64,000 nucleotides of DNA. It comes from Bin87 sp965208015 (GTDB lineage: Bacteria > Chloroflexota > Dehalococcoidia > Lucifugimonadales > UBA3495). This document shows, piece by piece, positions 23,168-31,533 of the stretch; position 1 is the stretch's first letter, and each line of letters opens with the position of its first letter. The notes under the pieces were generated by a model. That model ran no database searches and was not told the DNA's origin. It saw only the letters and a list, made by a program, of their open reading frames with translations. The position numbers were made by a program, and so were the translations under genes. The stretch lies in NCBI GenBank assembly GCA_965208015.1, contig OZ242308.1, positions 248,001-312,000 of the forward strand, given 5' to 3'.

Positions 23168-24747
23168 CCGTTTCCAATACTGCGAACGCCGCCGCTCAGG
23201 GCGACTTCGGCGGTGTCGGCGCCCCAGATGGGACTGTCCTCCGGCGTAGGAATGGTGTAGAGAATAGTCGCCCCGCCGGGCCTTACCAGCACCTCCTTGA
23301 CGAATGACCGCACGAAGGCTTTAGTCTCAGTGAGTTCGCTGGTCCTGAGAAACTCGCTCATGTCGGCGGCGAATGCGGCGATGGTGTCGGCGCTGTCCAG
23401 CAACTCCCGCCGTTCGGCCAACACGGTTCTCGCTTCCTCGGCAGCGGCTTCCAGTTGCTCCCGGCGGTGGCGATGTTCCAGGATGCGCTCTGAAGCGTCG
23501 GCCATGTCCAGGTCGGTGCTCTCCACGAAGTGCCAGATGCGGTCCAGCCTCCGCTTCACTTCTTCCAGTTCTGCCTCCACGGTTTCCAGGTGCTGCCGCT
23601 GCTCCCGGGCCACCCCGTCCATCTCCTCGTCCAGCAGTTTCACCAGGTCGCGGATGTTGCTCTCGGTGAGGATGTTGTTCCGGATGTTGGAGATGATGAC
23701 GTCCTCAAAGTTCCTGGCGTTCAGCCTGGGGGTGTGGCAGGCGTCCTTGCCCAGCTTGAGGATGGACTGGCAGACGTAGTAGGTGTACTTGCCGCTCTTG
23801 GCTTCGGCGGCGGTGAGAGCCTTGCCACAGTGTTCGCACTTGGCCAGGCCGCTGAGCAGGTAGGGGCTGGCGGCGCGGCGGGGATGGGTGACCGCCGGTG
23901 CGCGGGACTCCAGAAGTTTCCTGACCCGGGCGAACTCCTGCTGGGACACGATGGCGGGGAAGGCGTTCTCCACCCGCACCGGCTCCTGTTTGTCCTTGCT
24001 CTTCTGTCCCCAGACCAAAGTACCGGTATAGGCTTCGTTGGCGAGTATCTTGTGGACGGTGGTCTTGCGCCACTGCTTGCCGTTGGGTGACGGGATGCCC
24101 TCGGCGTTGAGGGTCTTGAGAATGTCCAGGGAGGTCTTGCCCCGCAGGGTGAGGTCAAAGACGCGACGTACCAGTGCGTCGTGGGGCGGGTTGAGTTCCA
24201 GCCTGGGGCGCTTCTTGGCCCCGTCCTGGACGTAGACGCGTTGGTAGCCGTAGGGGGGTTTGGTGGTCATCCAGAAGCCCCTAGAGGCGGCTTCCCGCAT
24301 TCCCCGCGTCACTTCCTGGGCCAGATTTTCCGAGTAGAACTCATCCACACTCTCGATGATGGCCTCCATGAGTTTGCCGGTGGGGGTGTCGTCGGCGTGC
24401 TCGGTGATGGAGACCACGCGGATGCCCTTGCGCCTGAGCATGGACTTGAAGGCCACGGCGTGTTCCCGCTTGCGGGTGAACCTCGAGAACTTCCAGACCA
24501 GGATTTCCCGGAAGGGCGCTTCCGGCTTGGCTGCCTCGTCCAGCATCTTGCGGAACTGGGGCCGGTCGGCGATGCGTCCGCTTTCAGCCTCGTCGATGTA
24601 CTCCCGCACCACCAGGTAGCCGTTCTTGTTAGCGTAATCTCGCAGGGCGCGCAACTGGGCGGCCACGGAAAGGTCCACGTCCTGGCGGTCGCTGGAGACC
24701 CGGGCGTAGAGGGCCGCCCGGGTCAGGGGTTGCAACTGTCTATTCAT
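23155..24747 (-). CDS. Large serine recombinase (site-specific integrase)
   Basis: A 530-residue large serine recombinase. The N-terminal resolvase domain carries the nucleophile region A-L-Y-A-R-V-S-S-D-R-Q (catalytic Ser in this motif), E-S-G-R-I-A-D-R-P-Q-F and K-F-S-R-F-T-R. Then come the recombinase DNA-binding domain (W-R-K-T-T-V-H-K-I-L-A-N-E-A-Y-T-G), a zinc ribbon (C-E-H-C ... C ... C-H) and a long coiled coil. ATG 24747 has AAGGAGG upstream. The last codons (G-N-G-G-G-G and stop) come from the antisense of the tRNA-Ala 3' end, so recombination into the tRNA gene probably completed this reading frame. It is the third gene of a minus-strand operon with the PIN pair. Confidence 0.93.
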   Translation of the reverse strand: MNRQLQPLTRAALYARVSSDRQDVDLSVAAQLRALRDYANKNGYLVVREYIDEAESGRIADRPQFRKMLDEAAKPEAPFREILVWKFSRFTRKREHAVAFKSMLRRKGIRVVSITEHADDTPTGKLMEAIIESVDEFYSENLAQEVTRGMREAASRGFWMTTKPPYGYQRVYVQDGAKKRPRLELNPPHDALVRRVFDLTLRGKTSLDILKTLNAEGIPSPNGKQWRKTTVHKILANEAYTGTLVWGQKSKDKQEPVRVENAFPAIVSQQEFARVRKLLESRAPAVTHPRRAASPYLLSGLAKCEHCGKALTAAEAKSGKYTYYVCQSILKLGKDACHTPRLNARNFEDVIISNIRNNILTESNIRDLVKLLDEEMDGVAREQRQHLETVEAELEEVKRRLDRIWHFVESTDLDMADASERILEHRHRREQLEAAAEEARTVLAERRELLDSADTIAAFAADMSEFLRTSELTETKAFVRSFVKEVLVRPGGATILYTIPTPEDSPIWGADTAEVALSGGVRSIGNGGGG

Positions 24748-24784
24748 GTCATCCTCCTTGCGTGGATATGGCCAATCCCACTCG

Positions 24785-25207
24785 CTAGATGTCCACCAAC
24801 TCGATGCGGTCATCGTAGCGGCGAAAGTCAGCGACGTTGAACGTCAGCAGCCGGCGTTCCCCGCGGGCCAGCATGGTTGCCACGATGTTGGCGTCATGAA
24901 TCTGCCGTCCCCCGACGGGAACCTCCCGGCACAGCGCCACTAGCAAATCGGTGACTATGGGGCCGTCCTCAAGTATCTCGAAGTTGCCGGTCAATCGATT
25001 CACGTCATCCAGGGCTTCCTCGCGGGTGATGGCCACCGGCCAGGTCTGGGGGCGGGTGACCACGGCCAGGTACTCCCGTATCACCTGGCGGCTGATCCTC
25101 AGCGGTTCTGGGTCGCGAAAAGCACGTTCCAGGCTAGCCCGGGCGGCGGCGTGGTCGGGAGCGCCGGGGATGCGGGACTTCACCAACACGTTGGTGTCAA
25201 TGAACAT
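24785..25207 (-). CDS. PIN-domain (VapC-like) toxin
   Basis: A 140-residue PIN ribonuclease-like protein. The first acidic residue is in M-F-I-D-T-N-V-L-V, a Glu lies in Q-V-I-R-E-Y-L-A-V-V, and the later acidic pair is in I-H-D-A-N-I-V-A-T-M and F-N-V-A-D-F, as in VapC toxins that cleave tRNA or rRNA. It starts 6 bases after the upstream gene's stop, the normal spacing of toxin-antitoxin pairs. The recombinase gene follows 37 bases on. VapB/PhD-type antitoxin motifs are not visible, so the small upstream protein is the candidate antitoxin. Confidence 0.85.
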   Translation of the reverse strand: MFIDTNVLVKSRIPGAPDHAAARASLERAFRDPEPLRISRQVIREYLAVVTRPQTWPVAITREEALDDVNRLTGNFEILEDGPIVTDLLVALCREVPVGGRQIHDANIVATMLARGERRLLTFNVADFRRYDDRIELVDI

Positions 25208-25213
25208 GGGAGG

Positions 25214-25618
25214 CTAAACCCTCTCCTCGTAGAGGTCCTCTCTCCGGAGACTCAGGTCCTCCGGCCATACTGCGGTGGAGTGGACCGGCCATGCCTCATC
25301 GAGGGAAGGTCTGGGGGCGGGCCCGGGGTCGGTGCGCCGGAACAGCAGCGTCTCGCCATCCATATCGACCTGCGCCGTTTCCCACCCGGCCACGCTCCAA
25401 GCCAGGGCATGGCTGTGTCCGCTGGCGCCCCGTTGATTGCCCCACCAGGGCCGGTGCAGCCGCGCGGAGGGAGGCAGTTCGAATCCGATGACCACTTCGA
25501 TCTCGCCGAAGGAGGTCCGCCACTCCTGGGCCTGGAGACTGCTGAGGTGCTGGTACAGCGGTTGGTACTTGCCCCGGAGCACCATCTCCAGGTACTTGTC
25601 CGTTTGGTCCAGGGCCAT
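25214..25618 (-). CDS. DUF7662-like protein, putative partner of the PIN toxin
   Basis: A 134-residue protein whose pattern K-Y-Q-P-L-Y-Q-H-L, S-F-G-E-I-E-V-V-I-G-F-E-L-P-P-S-A, W-W-G-N and A-W-x-V-A-G-W resembles the DUF7662 type. As I recall, this type often stands alone or next to nucleases and resembles a winged-helix/SF0 fold. ATG 25618 has a strong GAGGAGG. Its position directly upstream of the PIN gene is that of an antitoxin. The function is inferred from layout only. Confidence 0.65.
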   Translation of the reverse strand: MALDQTDKYLEMVLRGKYQPLYQHLSSLQAQEWRTSFGEIEVVIGFELPPSARLHRPWWGNQRGASGHSHALAWSVAGWETAQVDMDGETLLFRRTDPGPAPRPSLDEAWPVHSTAVWPEDLSLRREDLYEERV

Positions 25619-25751
25619 GTCGCGCCTCCTCGTCTCCGGCTGCTTGGCCGTCGGGTCTGGATTCAGTTATATTGTAGGGAGTTAGTGAGCATTATGCAAG
25701 CGCCCCGGCGGAAGGACAAGGCAGCGAGCCCGGCAGCAGCGGTACTAATGG

Positions 25752-25838
25752 CTACGTCAGCAACCACCACACCACCAGCACGGCGATGGCCAGTAGCCCG
25801 ACCAGCACGGCGACGCCGACGCCCAGCCGGCCAGCCCA
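25752..25838 (-). pseudogene. C-terminal piece of a gene split by the IS21 element (membrane helix)
   Basis: Reading on the minus strand from the IS junction gives A-G-R-L-G-V-G-V-A-V-L-V-G-L-L-A-I-A and V-L-V-V-W-W-L-L-T followed by TAG. This is one transmembrane helix that exactly continues, in frame, the gene interrupted at 28439 once the 4-base duplication is removed. Confidence 0.8.
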
Positions 25839-25974
25839 TGTCAATGACCAGGAACATTAGGCCAGTAAACGGAGAAATTTACAGAGTCTTTAGGCCGGCA
25901 GATTTACAGGGTCTTTAGGCCACCCTGGGAGCCACACCAACGACCATTTCTGCACTTCGAATGGAGGTGCAGCG

Positions 25975-27573
25975 ATGGCGTACCGGGAGGTTCCCCGAAT
26001 GGAAATAGGAGAATTGATCCGCCGCTGGCAGGCGGGACAGAGCCGCCGGCAGATCGCGGAGAGCACCGGGCTGTCGCGGGACACGGTGGCCAAGTACCTG
26101 GCGAGGGCGGAGACGGAGGGCGTCGCCCGGGACGGGCCGGTTCCCAGCGAGGAGCAGTTGAGCCGTCTGGCGGCCATTGGGCAAGTGGGCCCGCGCCGGG
26201 TGGTTACGCCCACGGACGATCTGCTGGAGCCGTGGGGAGACCAGGTCTACCAGTGGCTCACCGGCGACCGGTTGCAGCTGACCCGCATTCACGAGTTGCT
26301 GGCGGCTCGCGGCTGCCGGGTGTCCTACCAGTCCCTGCGGCGATTCATCATCAGGCGCAACTGGACCAGGCTGGGCAGTACCACGGTGCGCATGGAGGAC
26401 ACCCCGCCGGGGGAGGTGGCCGAGGTGGACTTCGGGCGCCTGGGCCTGGTGCCGGACCCGGCTACGGGAAAGCGCAAGCTGGTCTGGGCCATGATCATCG
26501 TGCTGTGCCATTCCCGCCACTGCTTCCTCTGGCCCATGCACCAGCAGACGCTGCCCGAAGTCATCGCCGGACTGGAGGCGGCCTGGGCCTTCTTCGGCGG
26601 CGTGCCCCGCTACCTGGTCATCGACAACTTCCCCGCCGCAGTGGTGGGACCGGACTCGCTGAATCCTGTGCTGACTAGGAGCTTCCTGGAGTACGCCCAG
26701 CGCCGGGGCTTCTTCGCCGACCCGGCCCGGGTGCGCCACCCCAAGGACAAGCCCAAGGTGGAGCGGAACGTGCCCTACGCCAGGGAGCGCTTCTTCAAGG
26801 GCGCCAGCTTCGACAGCCTGGCCCACGTCAGGGCCGAGGCCCCCAGGTGGTGCCGGGAGGTGGCGGGCACCCGCGTCCACGGCACCACCCGCCGCCAGCC
26901 GCTGGTGGTCTTCCAGGAGGAGGAGCGCCACACCCTGCTCCCCTGGGACGGCGAACCCTACGAGATCGCCCACTGGCGCACCCTCAAGGTGCATCCCGAC
27001 CACCACGTCCAGTGCCAGCAGGCCCTCTACTCGGTGCCCTCGGACCTCTGCCCGCCGGGGCAGAAGGTCGAGGTCCGGGCCGACAGCAAGCTGGTGCACG
27101 TCTATTACAAGGGCCGCCTGATCAAGGTCCACCTGCGCCAGCCCAAGGGCGGACGGGCCACCGATCCAAAGGACTATCCCGCCCGCATCGGCCCCTACAC
27201 CACCCGGGCGCCGGACCAGCTCAAGCGGGAGGCGGCCCGGCTGGGGCCGGCGGTGGGTGAATTCGCCCAGCGCCTCCTGGCCGACCCCCTGCCCTGGGCC
27301 AAGCTCCGCCAGGGGCACAAGCTGCTGCGCCTGGCCGAGCGCTACACCGGCCCGCGCCTGGACGCCGCCTGCCGGAGGGCCTTGGACGTGGACCTCATCG
27401 ACGTCCGCCGCCTGGAGCGCATCCTGGTGCAGGCCCTGGACGAGGAGACCTCGCCCCAACTGCCCCTGCCCCCACCCGCCGGACGCTTCGCCCGGGCCGG
27501 CTCCGTATTCGCCCATTCCGCTCATGCTCCAATCCACCCACCGGAGGTGATCACCCATGTCCAAGACCACTGA
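25975..27573 (+). CDS. istA: IS21-family transposase IstA
   Basis: A 532-residue transposase. The N-terminal helix-turn-helix (G-Q-S-R-R-Q-I-A-E-S-T-G-L-S-R-D-T-V-A-K-Y-L) is followed by the DDE catalytic core with Asp in A-E-V-D-F-G-R, Asp in Y-L-V-I-D-N-F and Glu in K-P-K-V-E-R-N-V. A DNA-binding C-terminal part with R-H-P-K-D-K-P follows. Length is usual for IstA. It overlaps istB by 17 bases. The frame is complete, so the element is probably active or recently so. Confidence 0.95.
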   Translation: MAYREVPRMEIGELIRRWQAGQSRRQIAESTGLSRDTVAKYLARAETEGVARDGPVPSEEQLSRLAAIGQVGPRRVVTPTDDLLEPWGDQVYQWLTGDRLQLTRIHELLAARGCRVSYQSLRRFIIRRNWTRLGSTTVRMEDTPPGEVAEVDFGRLGLVPDPATGKRKLVWAMIIVLCHSRHCFLWPMHQQTLPEVIAGLEAAWAFFGGVPRYLVIDNFPAAVVGPDSLNPVLTRSFLEYAQRRGFFADPARVRHPKDKPKVERNVPYARERFFKGASFDSLAHVRAEAPRWCREVAGTRVHGTTRRQPLVVFQEEERHTLLPWDGEPYEIAHWRTLKVHPDHHVQCQQALYSVPSDLCPPGQKVEVRADSKLVHVYYKGRLIKVHLRQPKGGRATDPKDYPARIGPYTTRAPDQLKREAARLGPAVGEFAQRLLADPLPWAKLRQGHKLLRLAERYTGPRLDAACRRALDVDLIDVRRLERILVQALDEETSPQLPLPPPAGRFARAGSVFAHSAHAPIHPPEVITHVQDH

Positions 27574-28342
27574 CCTCACGCCCCTGCTCAAGTCCCTCAA
27601 GCTGGGGGCCATGGCCGCCACCCTGCCCGAACGCATCGCCCTGGCCAGAAGGGAGCAACTGGACTACGCCTCCTTCCTGGAGATCATCCTCTCCGATGAG
27701 GTGAACCGCCGCGACCACCGCCGCACAGAGACCCGCCTGCACCGGGCCGGCTTCCAGGAAATCTGCCGCCTGGAGGACTTCGACTGGACTGCCGACATCA
27801 CCCTGGACCGACGATTGCTGGACGCCGCCTTCTCCCTGGAATTCCTGGACAAGCGCGAACACGTCCTCCTGGTGGGTCCCGCCGGCGTCGGCAAGAGCTT
27901 CCTGGCCCAGGCCCTGGGCCACGCCGCCGTCCGCGCCGGACACTCCGTCCGCTTCGTCCACGCCGACGACTTCTTCAAGGCCATGAACCAGGCCCGGGCC
28001 GATAACTCCACCGACAAGACCTTCCGCTCCTTCCTCACCCCGGACCTGCTCATACTGGACGACCTGGGCCTGCACCGCTTCTCCGCCCAGCAGTCCGCCG
28101 ACCTCTACCAGCTGATCATCGACAAGCACCGGGCCTCCAGCTTCGTCGTCACCAGCAACCGGGCCGTGGAGGAATGGCTCAGCCTCTTCAACGACCCCAT
28201 CCTCGGCAACAGCGCCCTGGACCGCCTGGCCAACACCAGCTACCAGATCGTCATCGAGGGCCAGAGCTACCGGGAGCGCCTGTCGCCCCACCGCACCCTG
28301 CTGGGCAAGGTGGCCAAGATCCTGGGCAAAGGAGGTGATTGA
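27557..28342 (+). CDS. istB: IS21-family helper ATPase IstB
   Basis: A 261-residue AAA+ ATPase related to DnaC. The Walker A is L-V-G-P-A-G-V-G-K-S-F, Walker B L-L-I-L-D-D-L-G-L, and the sensor-like S-N-R-A-V-E-E-W. It helps IstA capture targets and ensures target-site choice and immunity. The overlap with istA gives coupled synthesis, and the stop lies 96 bases before the right end of the element. Confidence 0.95.
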   Translation: MSKTTDLTPLLKSLKLGAMAATLPERIALARREQLDYASFLEIILSDEVNRRDHRRTETRLHRAGFQEICRLEDFDWTADITLDRRLLDAAFSLEFLDKREHVLLVGPAGVGKSFLAQALGHAAVRAGHSVRFVHADDFFKAMNQARADNSTDKTFRSFLTPDLLILDDLGLHRFSAQQSADLYQLIIDKHRASSFVVTSNRAVEEWLSLFNDPILGNSALDRLANTSYQIVIEGQSYRERLSPHRTLLGKVAKILGKGGD

Positions 28343-28438
28343 CCCGCCGTCCATAACCTGATATTCATTCATTGACCACGCCCCAGGGTGGCCTAATGTC
28401 CGTGTAAATCACTGGCCTAAAGACCCTGTAAATTGACA

Positions 28439-28811
28439 CCCAGCGCCTGGCTCTCCGGTGCGCGGTCTGCTCCTTGTGGTGCTCCGCTTCCAGCTCGGCG
28501 TACTGGCCCCTGACGGCCTCCGTCTCAGCCCGGGCCTGGTCCCGCTCTTTTTCCAGTTGGTCCGCTTCCTCTGCCAGTTCAGCCGACGTGCGCTTCAGTC
28601 GTTCGACCCTGGTCAGGGCCTGGCGCAGCAGCTCCCGGTCGCTGGGGTAACGGGGTCCCGGCAGCTTCACGTACACCCGCCGGCCTTCCCTCGCCACCTC
28701 CAGCTCGCCCTTGCGGATCATCCGGTCCAGGGTCGATAGCGATACCTCCAACTCCCGCGCCGCCTCCCCCTTGTCCACCCAGTGGACGGCATCTTTGACC
28801 TCATCCGACAC
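28439..28811 (-). pseudogene. N-terminal piece of the IS-split HTH/coiled-coil/membrane protein gene
   Basis: The first 124 codons of a gene starting at GTG 28811 (GAGG eight bases upstream; GTG 28820 is the alternative). Visible parts are an excisionase/MerR-like helix-turn-helix (W-V-D-K-G-E-A-A-R-E-L-E-V-S-L-S-T-L-D-R-M-I), a basic wing, and a coiled coil (residues about 65-120). The frame runs into the IS at 28438. Joining it to 25752-25834 restores an open frame of 151 residues ending in a membrane helix. The original protein was therefore a membrane-tethered DNA-binding protein. Role unknown. Confidence 0.8.
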
Positions 28812-29057
28812 GTCTTTCACCTCGCTAGCGCTGACACGTCAGGCGATTGCACTTGGTCCAAAATCACCCCCTCTGTTTTAGCCTGGTTTCTCATAGTTGT
28901 AGAAATACAATTCTTGACCGGTCATTGGACAGGACAGCCCGTTTCCTGCTTGAAATCGTGGACAATGACACATCGCGGCCTACCAGAGTGTTGCCGAAAT
29001 CGCCTCCGTATTGCACATTTTCGCCCCCGGACAGGAGAACGGGTAGAGAATGCCGTA

Positions 29058-30770
29058 TCAGCATGAATAACGTGTCTCCTGCCGACGCATCCGTCGGCGC
29101 GGGCCGTCCCACTCGTAACGGCCCAGCTCCCCCAGCGCCAGGGGCGGACTTTCAGCATCCCACAGGGGACGCCAGGACCGGCCCAGCAGCCCCCTATCGG
29201 ACAGAACCTCCCTACTGGACACCAGGATGGGCAGCGTCATGGCGGGCATCCGGGAGGCCGTGCCGGTGTAGGTCTCGGCCACCTCCTCGGTGTCCACCAC
29301 GAACAGCGTGGTGGGGAAGGGCGGCTGGTCATTCCGGGGCGCGTCGGAGCGGTAGTAGCGGGAGTAGGGGCGCAGGCGGGCGGCCACTCCCCTGGGATGG
29401 CGGGCGCGCAGTTCGTACTCGAAGCAGAAGGGCACGTGGATGCCGCCGGTCAGCAGGTGTCCCACGGCGTCGGGCGCGATGGCGTCGTCGCCCCGGTTGA
29501 AGGCCCGGTCGGCCCGGGTGGTGGGCACGGACCATTGCAGTTCGCTGGCGTCATCGGACCGGGCTTCGGCGGCCAGTTCGGACAGGAACCAGGTGATGCC
29601 GTCGGCGTGGCGGGTCTGGCGTTGCCAGGTGTGGATGCGGTGTCCCAGAGGCCGAGGCTGTCCGTGATGGTCGGTGGTGGGCTCGGCGCTCCAGGCGGCC
29701 ATGGTGGTGGCAAGCTGGGCCCGGTCCCGGTGGGTGACGTAGCGTATGCCCTGGTCGGACAGGGTGTAGCGCACGTCGCTCCGCTTGCCGTGTTGCTCCA
29801 CCACGCCCCAGGTGTTCGCTAGGCTGCGGGTCAGTTGGCTGACCCGGCCGTGGGAGACGCCCAGCCAGCGGGCCAGATGCTCCCGGGGGATCATGGGATG
29901 GTCGGTGATCAGGTCCAGGGCGCGTTTTTCCGCCGGGCTGATGCCGAAGGCCGGGGCGGACTGGACCAGCCGCTCCGGGTCGGGCAGGGAGGCGCGCTTG
30001 CGTTCCGGCGCCTCCGGGTGAAACCAGCCGCCGGGGTCGGCCTGGGATACCACCTGCTCCAGGGTGCGGTACGTCCTGCCGAAGGTCCAGTTGGACCCAA
30101 TCCAATCTGAGCGGTCCCACCCTTCCAGGGTTTCACGGCATTCCACGGCCACGTAGTAGTCCCGGAGGTCCGCGTTGAGGCAGAACTCGTCGGTGAGCCG
30201 CTGCTCCCAGGGGCTGGGCACCAGGACCAGCACAACGCTGGGACGGCGGTTGTGGTGGTGCTCGGCGATGGCCCGCAGCCGGTCGTAGAGGGAGCGGCGC
30301 CGCAGGGCCAACCCCTGGCGCACCACGCCGAAGCTGCGGCCACTGTGCAGGGTGATGACGGCGTCGAACCGGCCCCGGCGGTGGAACTCCACCCGGGTTT
30401 TCCGTCCGACCACGCCGGGGGACAGGGTGGCGGCCAGGCGGTACACCGAGGCCACGGCGTCCAAGCGGCGCAGCAGCAGCGTCAGCCACTGGCGGGACAC
30501 GGGATAGGCGCGCACGAAGTCCGACGGCGCGTCGAAGCCCAGGGCGGCGGCGGCTTCAGCGATGCCCTTCTTCGTGAGATAATAGCGGTGGCTAGAGGGC
30601 AGATGGGCCGTGCCGTGGCTGACCCGCTGGGTCAGGTCGTCCTTCAGGAAGCCGGACAGGGCGCGGTGGACCGTCGCCAGCGGCTCGCCCAGGAGCAGGG
30701 CCAGTTCCCCGGCGTCGACGAAGGGCAGCCGGGCCAGGGCGTCCAGGATGCGTTCTGGCGAAAAGGTCAT
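29058..30770 (-). CDS. Replication-relaxation-like protein with two winged helices
   Basis: A 570-residue protein. Residues about 1-75 are a winged helix (I-L-D-A-L-A-R-L-P-F-V-D-A-G-E-L-A-L-L-L) and residues about 285-360 are a second one (L-D-L-I-T-D-H-P-M-I-P-R-E-H-L-A-R-W-L-G-V-S). The C-terminal part (A-I-A-P-D-A-V-G-H-L ... F-E-Y-E-L-R-A-R ... L-R-P-Y-S-R-Y-Y) matches replication-relaxation (Replic_Relax) proteins of plasmids and integrative elements, including the D ... E-x-x pattern of a nuclease-like fold. ATG 30770 is the best start (weak site). A truncated relative lies at 63416-63958. It suggests a plasmid or ICE origin for the island. Biochemical role not established. Confidence 0.68.
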   Translation of the reverse strand: MTFSPERILDALARLPFVDAGELALLLGEPLATVHRALSGFLKDDLTQRVSHGTAHLPSSHRYYLTKKGIAEAAAALGFDAPSDFVRAYPVSRQWLTLLLRRLDAVASVYRLAATLSPGVVGRKTRVEFHRRGRFDAVITLHSGRSFGVVRQGLALRRRSLYDRLRAIAEHHHNRRPSVVLVLVPSPWEQRLTDEFCLNADLRDYYVAVECRETLEGWDRSDWIGSNWTFGRTYRTLEQVVSQADPGGWFHPEAPERKRASLPDPERLVQSAPAFGISPAEKRALDLITDHPMIPREHLARWLGVSHGRVSQLTRSLANTWGVVEQHGKRSDVRYTLSDQGIRYVTHRDRAQLATTMAAWSAEPTTDHHGQPRPLGHRIHTWQRQTRHADGITWFLSELAAEARSDDASELQWSVPTTRADRAFNRGDDAIAPDAVGHLLTGGIHVPFCFEYELRARHPRGVAARLRPYSRYYRSDAPRNDQPPFPTTLFVVDTEEVAETYTGTASRMPAMTLPILVSSREVLSDRGLLGRSWRPLWDAESPPLALGELGRYEWDGPRRRMRRQETRYSC

Positions 30771-31533
30771 GCATCCAGCGTAGCAGCCGGAGGCTCCACC
30801 GTCAGCAAGCAAGTGTCAGCAATTGGCGCTGTCAAGGGCCGCGAAGCCGGCGTTGACAGCGTCTTGGGCCCGCTTCGCCGTTTTCCCCGGACAACGACAC
30901 AATTTATGCACATCTGAAAGTTGTTAATGACACTGGGAGGCGATACCCGGCGCCACACGGATCACCGTTGGGGCTGACCATGGCTACGACACCATGGGTT
31001 TCGTGAAGGGATACCGGAACGCCCTACGCGGCCTAGAAGCAGCACTCGGCCATTAACCGGTGCACCACCCTCCACGATGGGTATCACTCCACCCAGCGGA
31101 CCAGGAAACGAGTGGAAGAAGTACTCGGCTGAGTGGAGAGAGTAAGCGGTGGCCGTAAGATGCGCTACTGCGGCGCGAATTGCAACCGATTCTGGGTGGA
31201 GATTACCACCGCCAGTTGTAACCTTGGTGCGACTGGTCAAACTCGCGGCGGTGGCAGCGCGAACTGTGGAACCGGTCTATCCTGAGCACTGCTCTCAACA
31301 CGCTGAAGTACATTATTTGTCCTGCAATCGGCGTCCATAAGCTCACCGCGCCCGCTAACTTGACGTCCGCGTCTGGTACGTCTTCCATCACATCTTCCCC
31401 GCTTTACAACCTTCACAACACCCCATTTCAACGCCCTGTTAGCAGTCGACCATGTCCCTCGTTTGTCGTACCTCTCCGATTTGTAGTCTCCGTATGATTG
31501 GAACGAATTGTCATGCCCACTCTTTTGAAGATT
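30771..31533. other. Intergenic region, no gene recognised
   Basis: About 760 bases. Short open frames occur on both strands but none has a ribosome site, a known motif or sensible codon use. Base composition shifts here from G+C-rich to more balanced toward the right, in line with the lower-G+C block that follows. It probably includes the promoter of the gene at 30770 and the 3' flank of the receiver-protein gene. Confidence 0.5.

Larger units (their letters stand above)
25839..28438 (+). mobile_element. IS21-family insertion sequence, about 2.6 kb, with target duplication
   Basis: The left end TGTCAATGACCAGG and the complement of the right end TGTCAATTTACAGG match at 11 of 14 positions and begin with the family's TGT. 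Both ends carry internal repeats of the type TTTACAGGGTCTTTAGGCC (left: three graded copies to 25921; right: two copies 28390-28433), as IS21 transposase binding sites do. The element is bounded by CCCA at 25835-25838 and 28439-28442, a 4-base target duplication. It encodes istA and istB and looks intact. Confidence 0.92.

Noticed and set aside
21888..23177. 429-residue minus-strand frame over the lactonase-like gene and the tRNA
   Set aside because: Shadow of the lactonase-like gene; its N-terminus would be antisense tRNA.
25915..27636. 573-residue minus-strand frame over istA
   Set aside because: Complement of istA; Gly/Ala/Val-rich low complexity.
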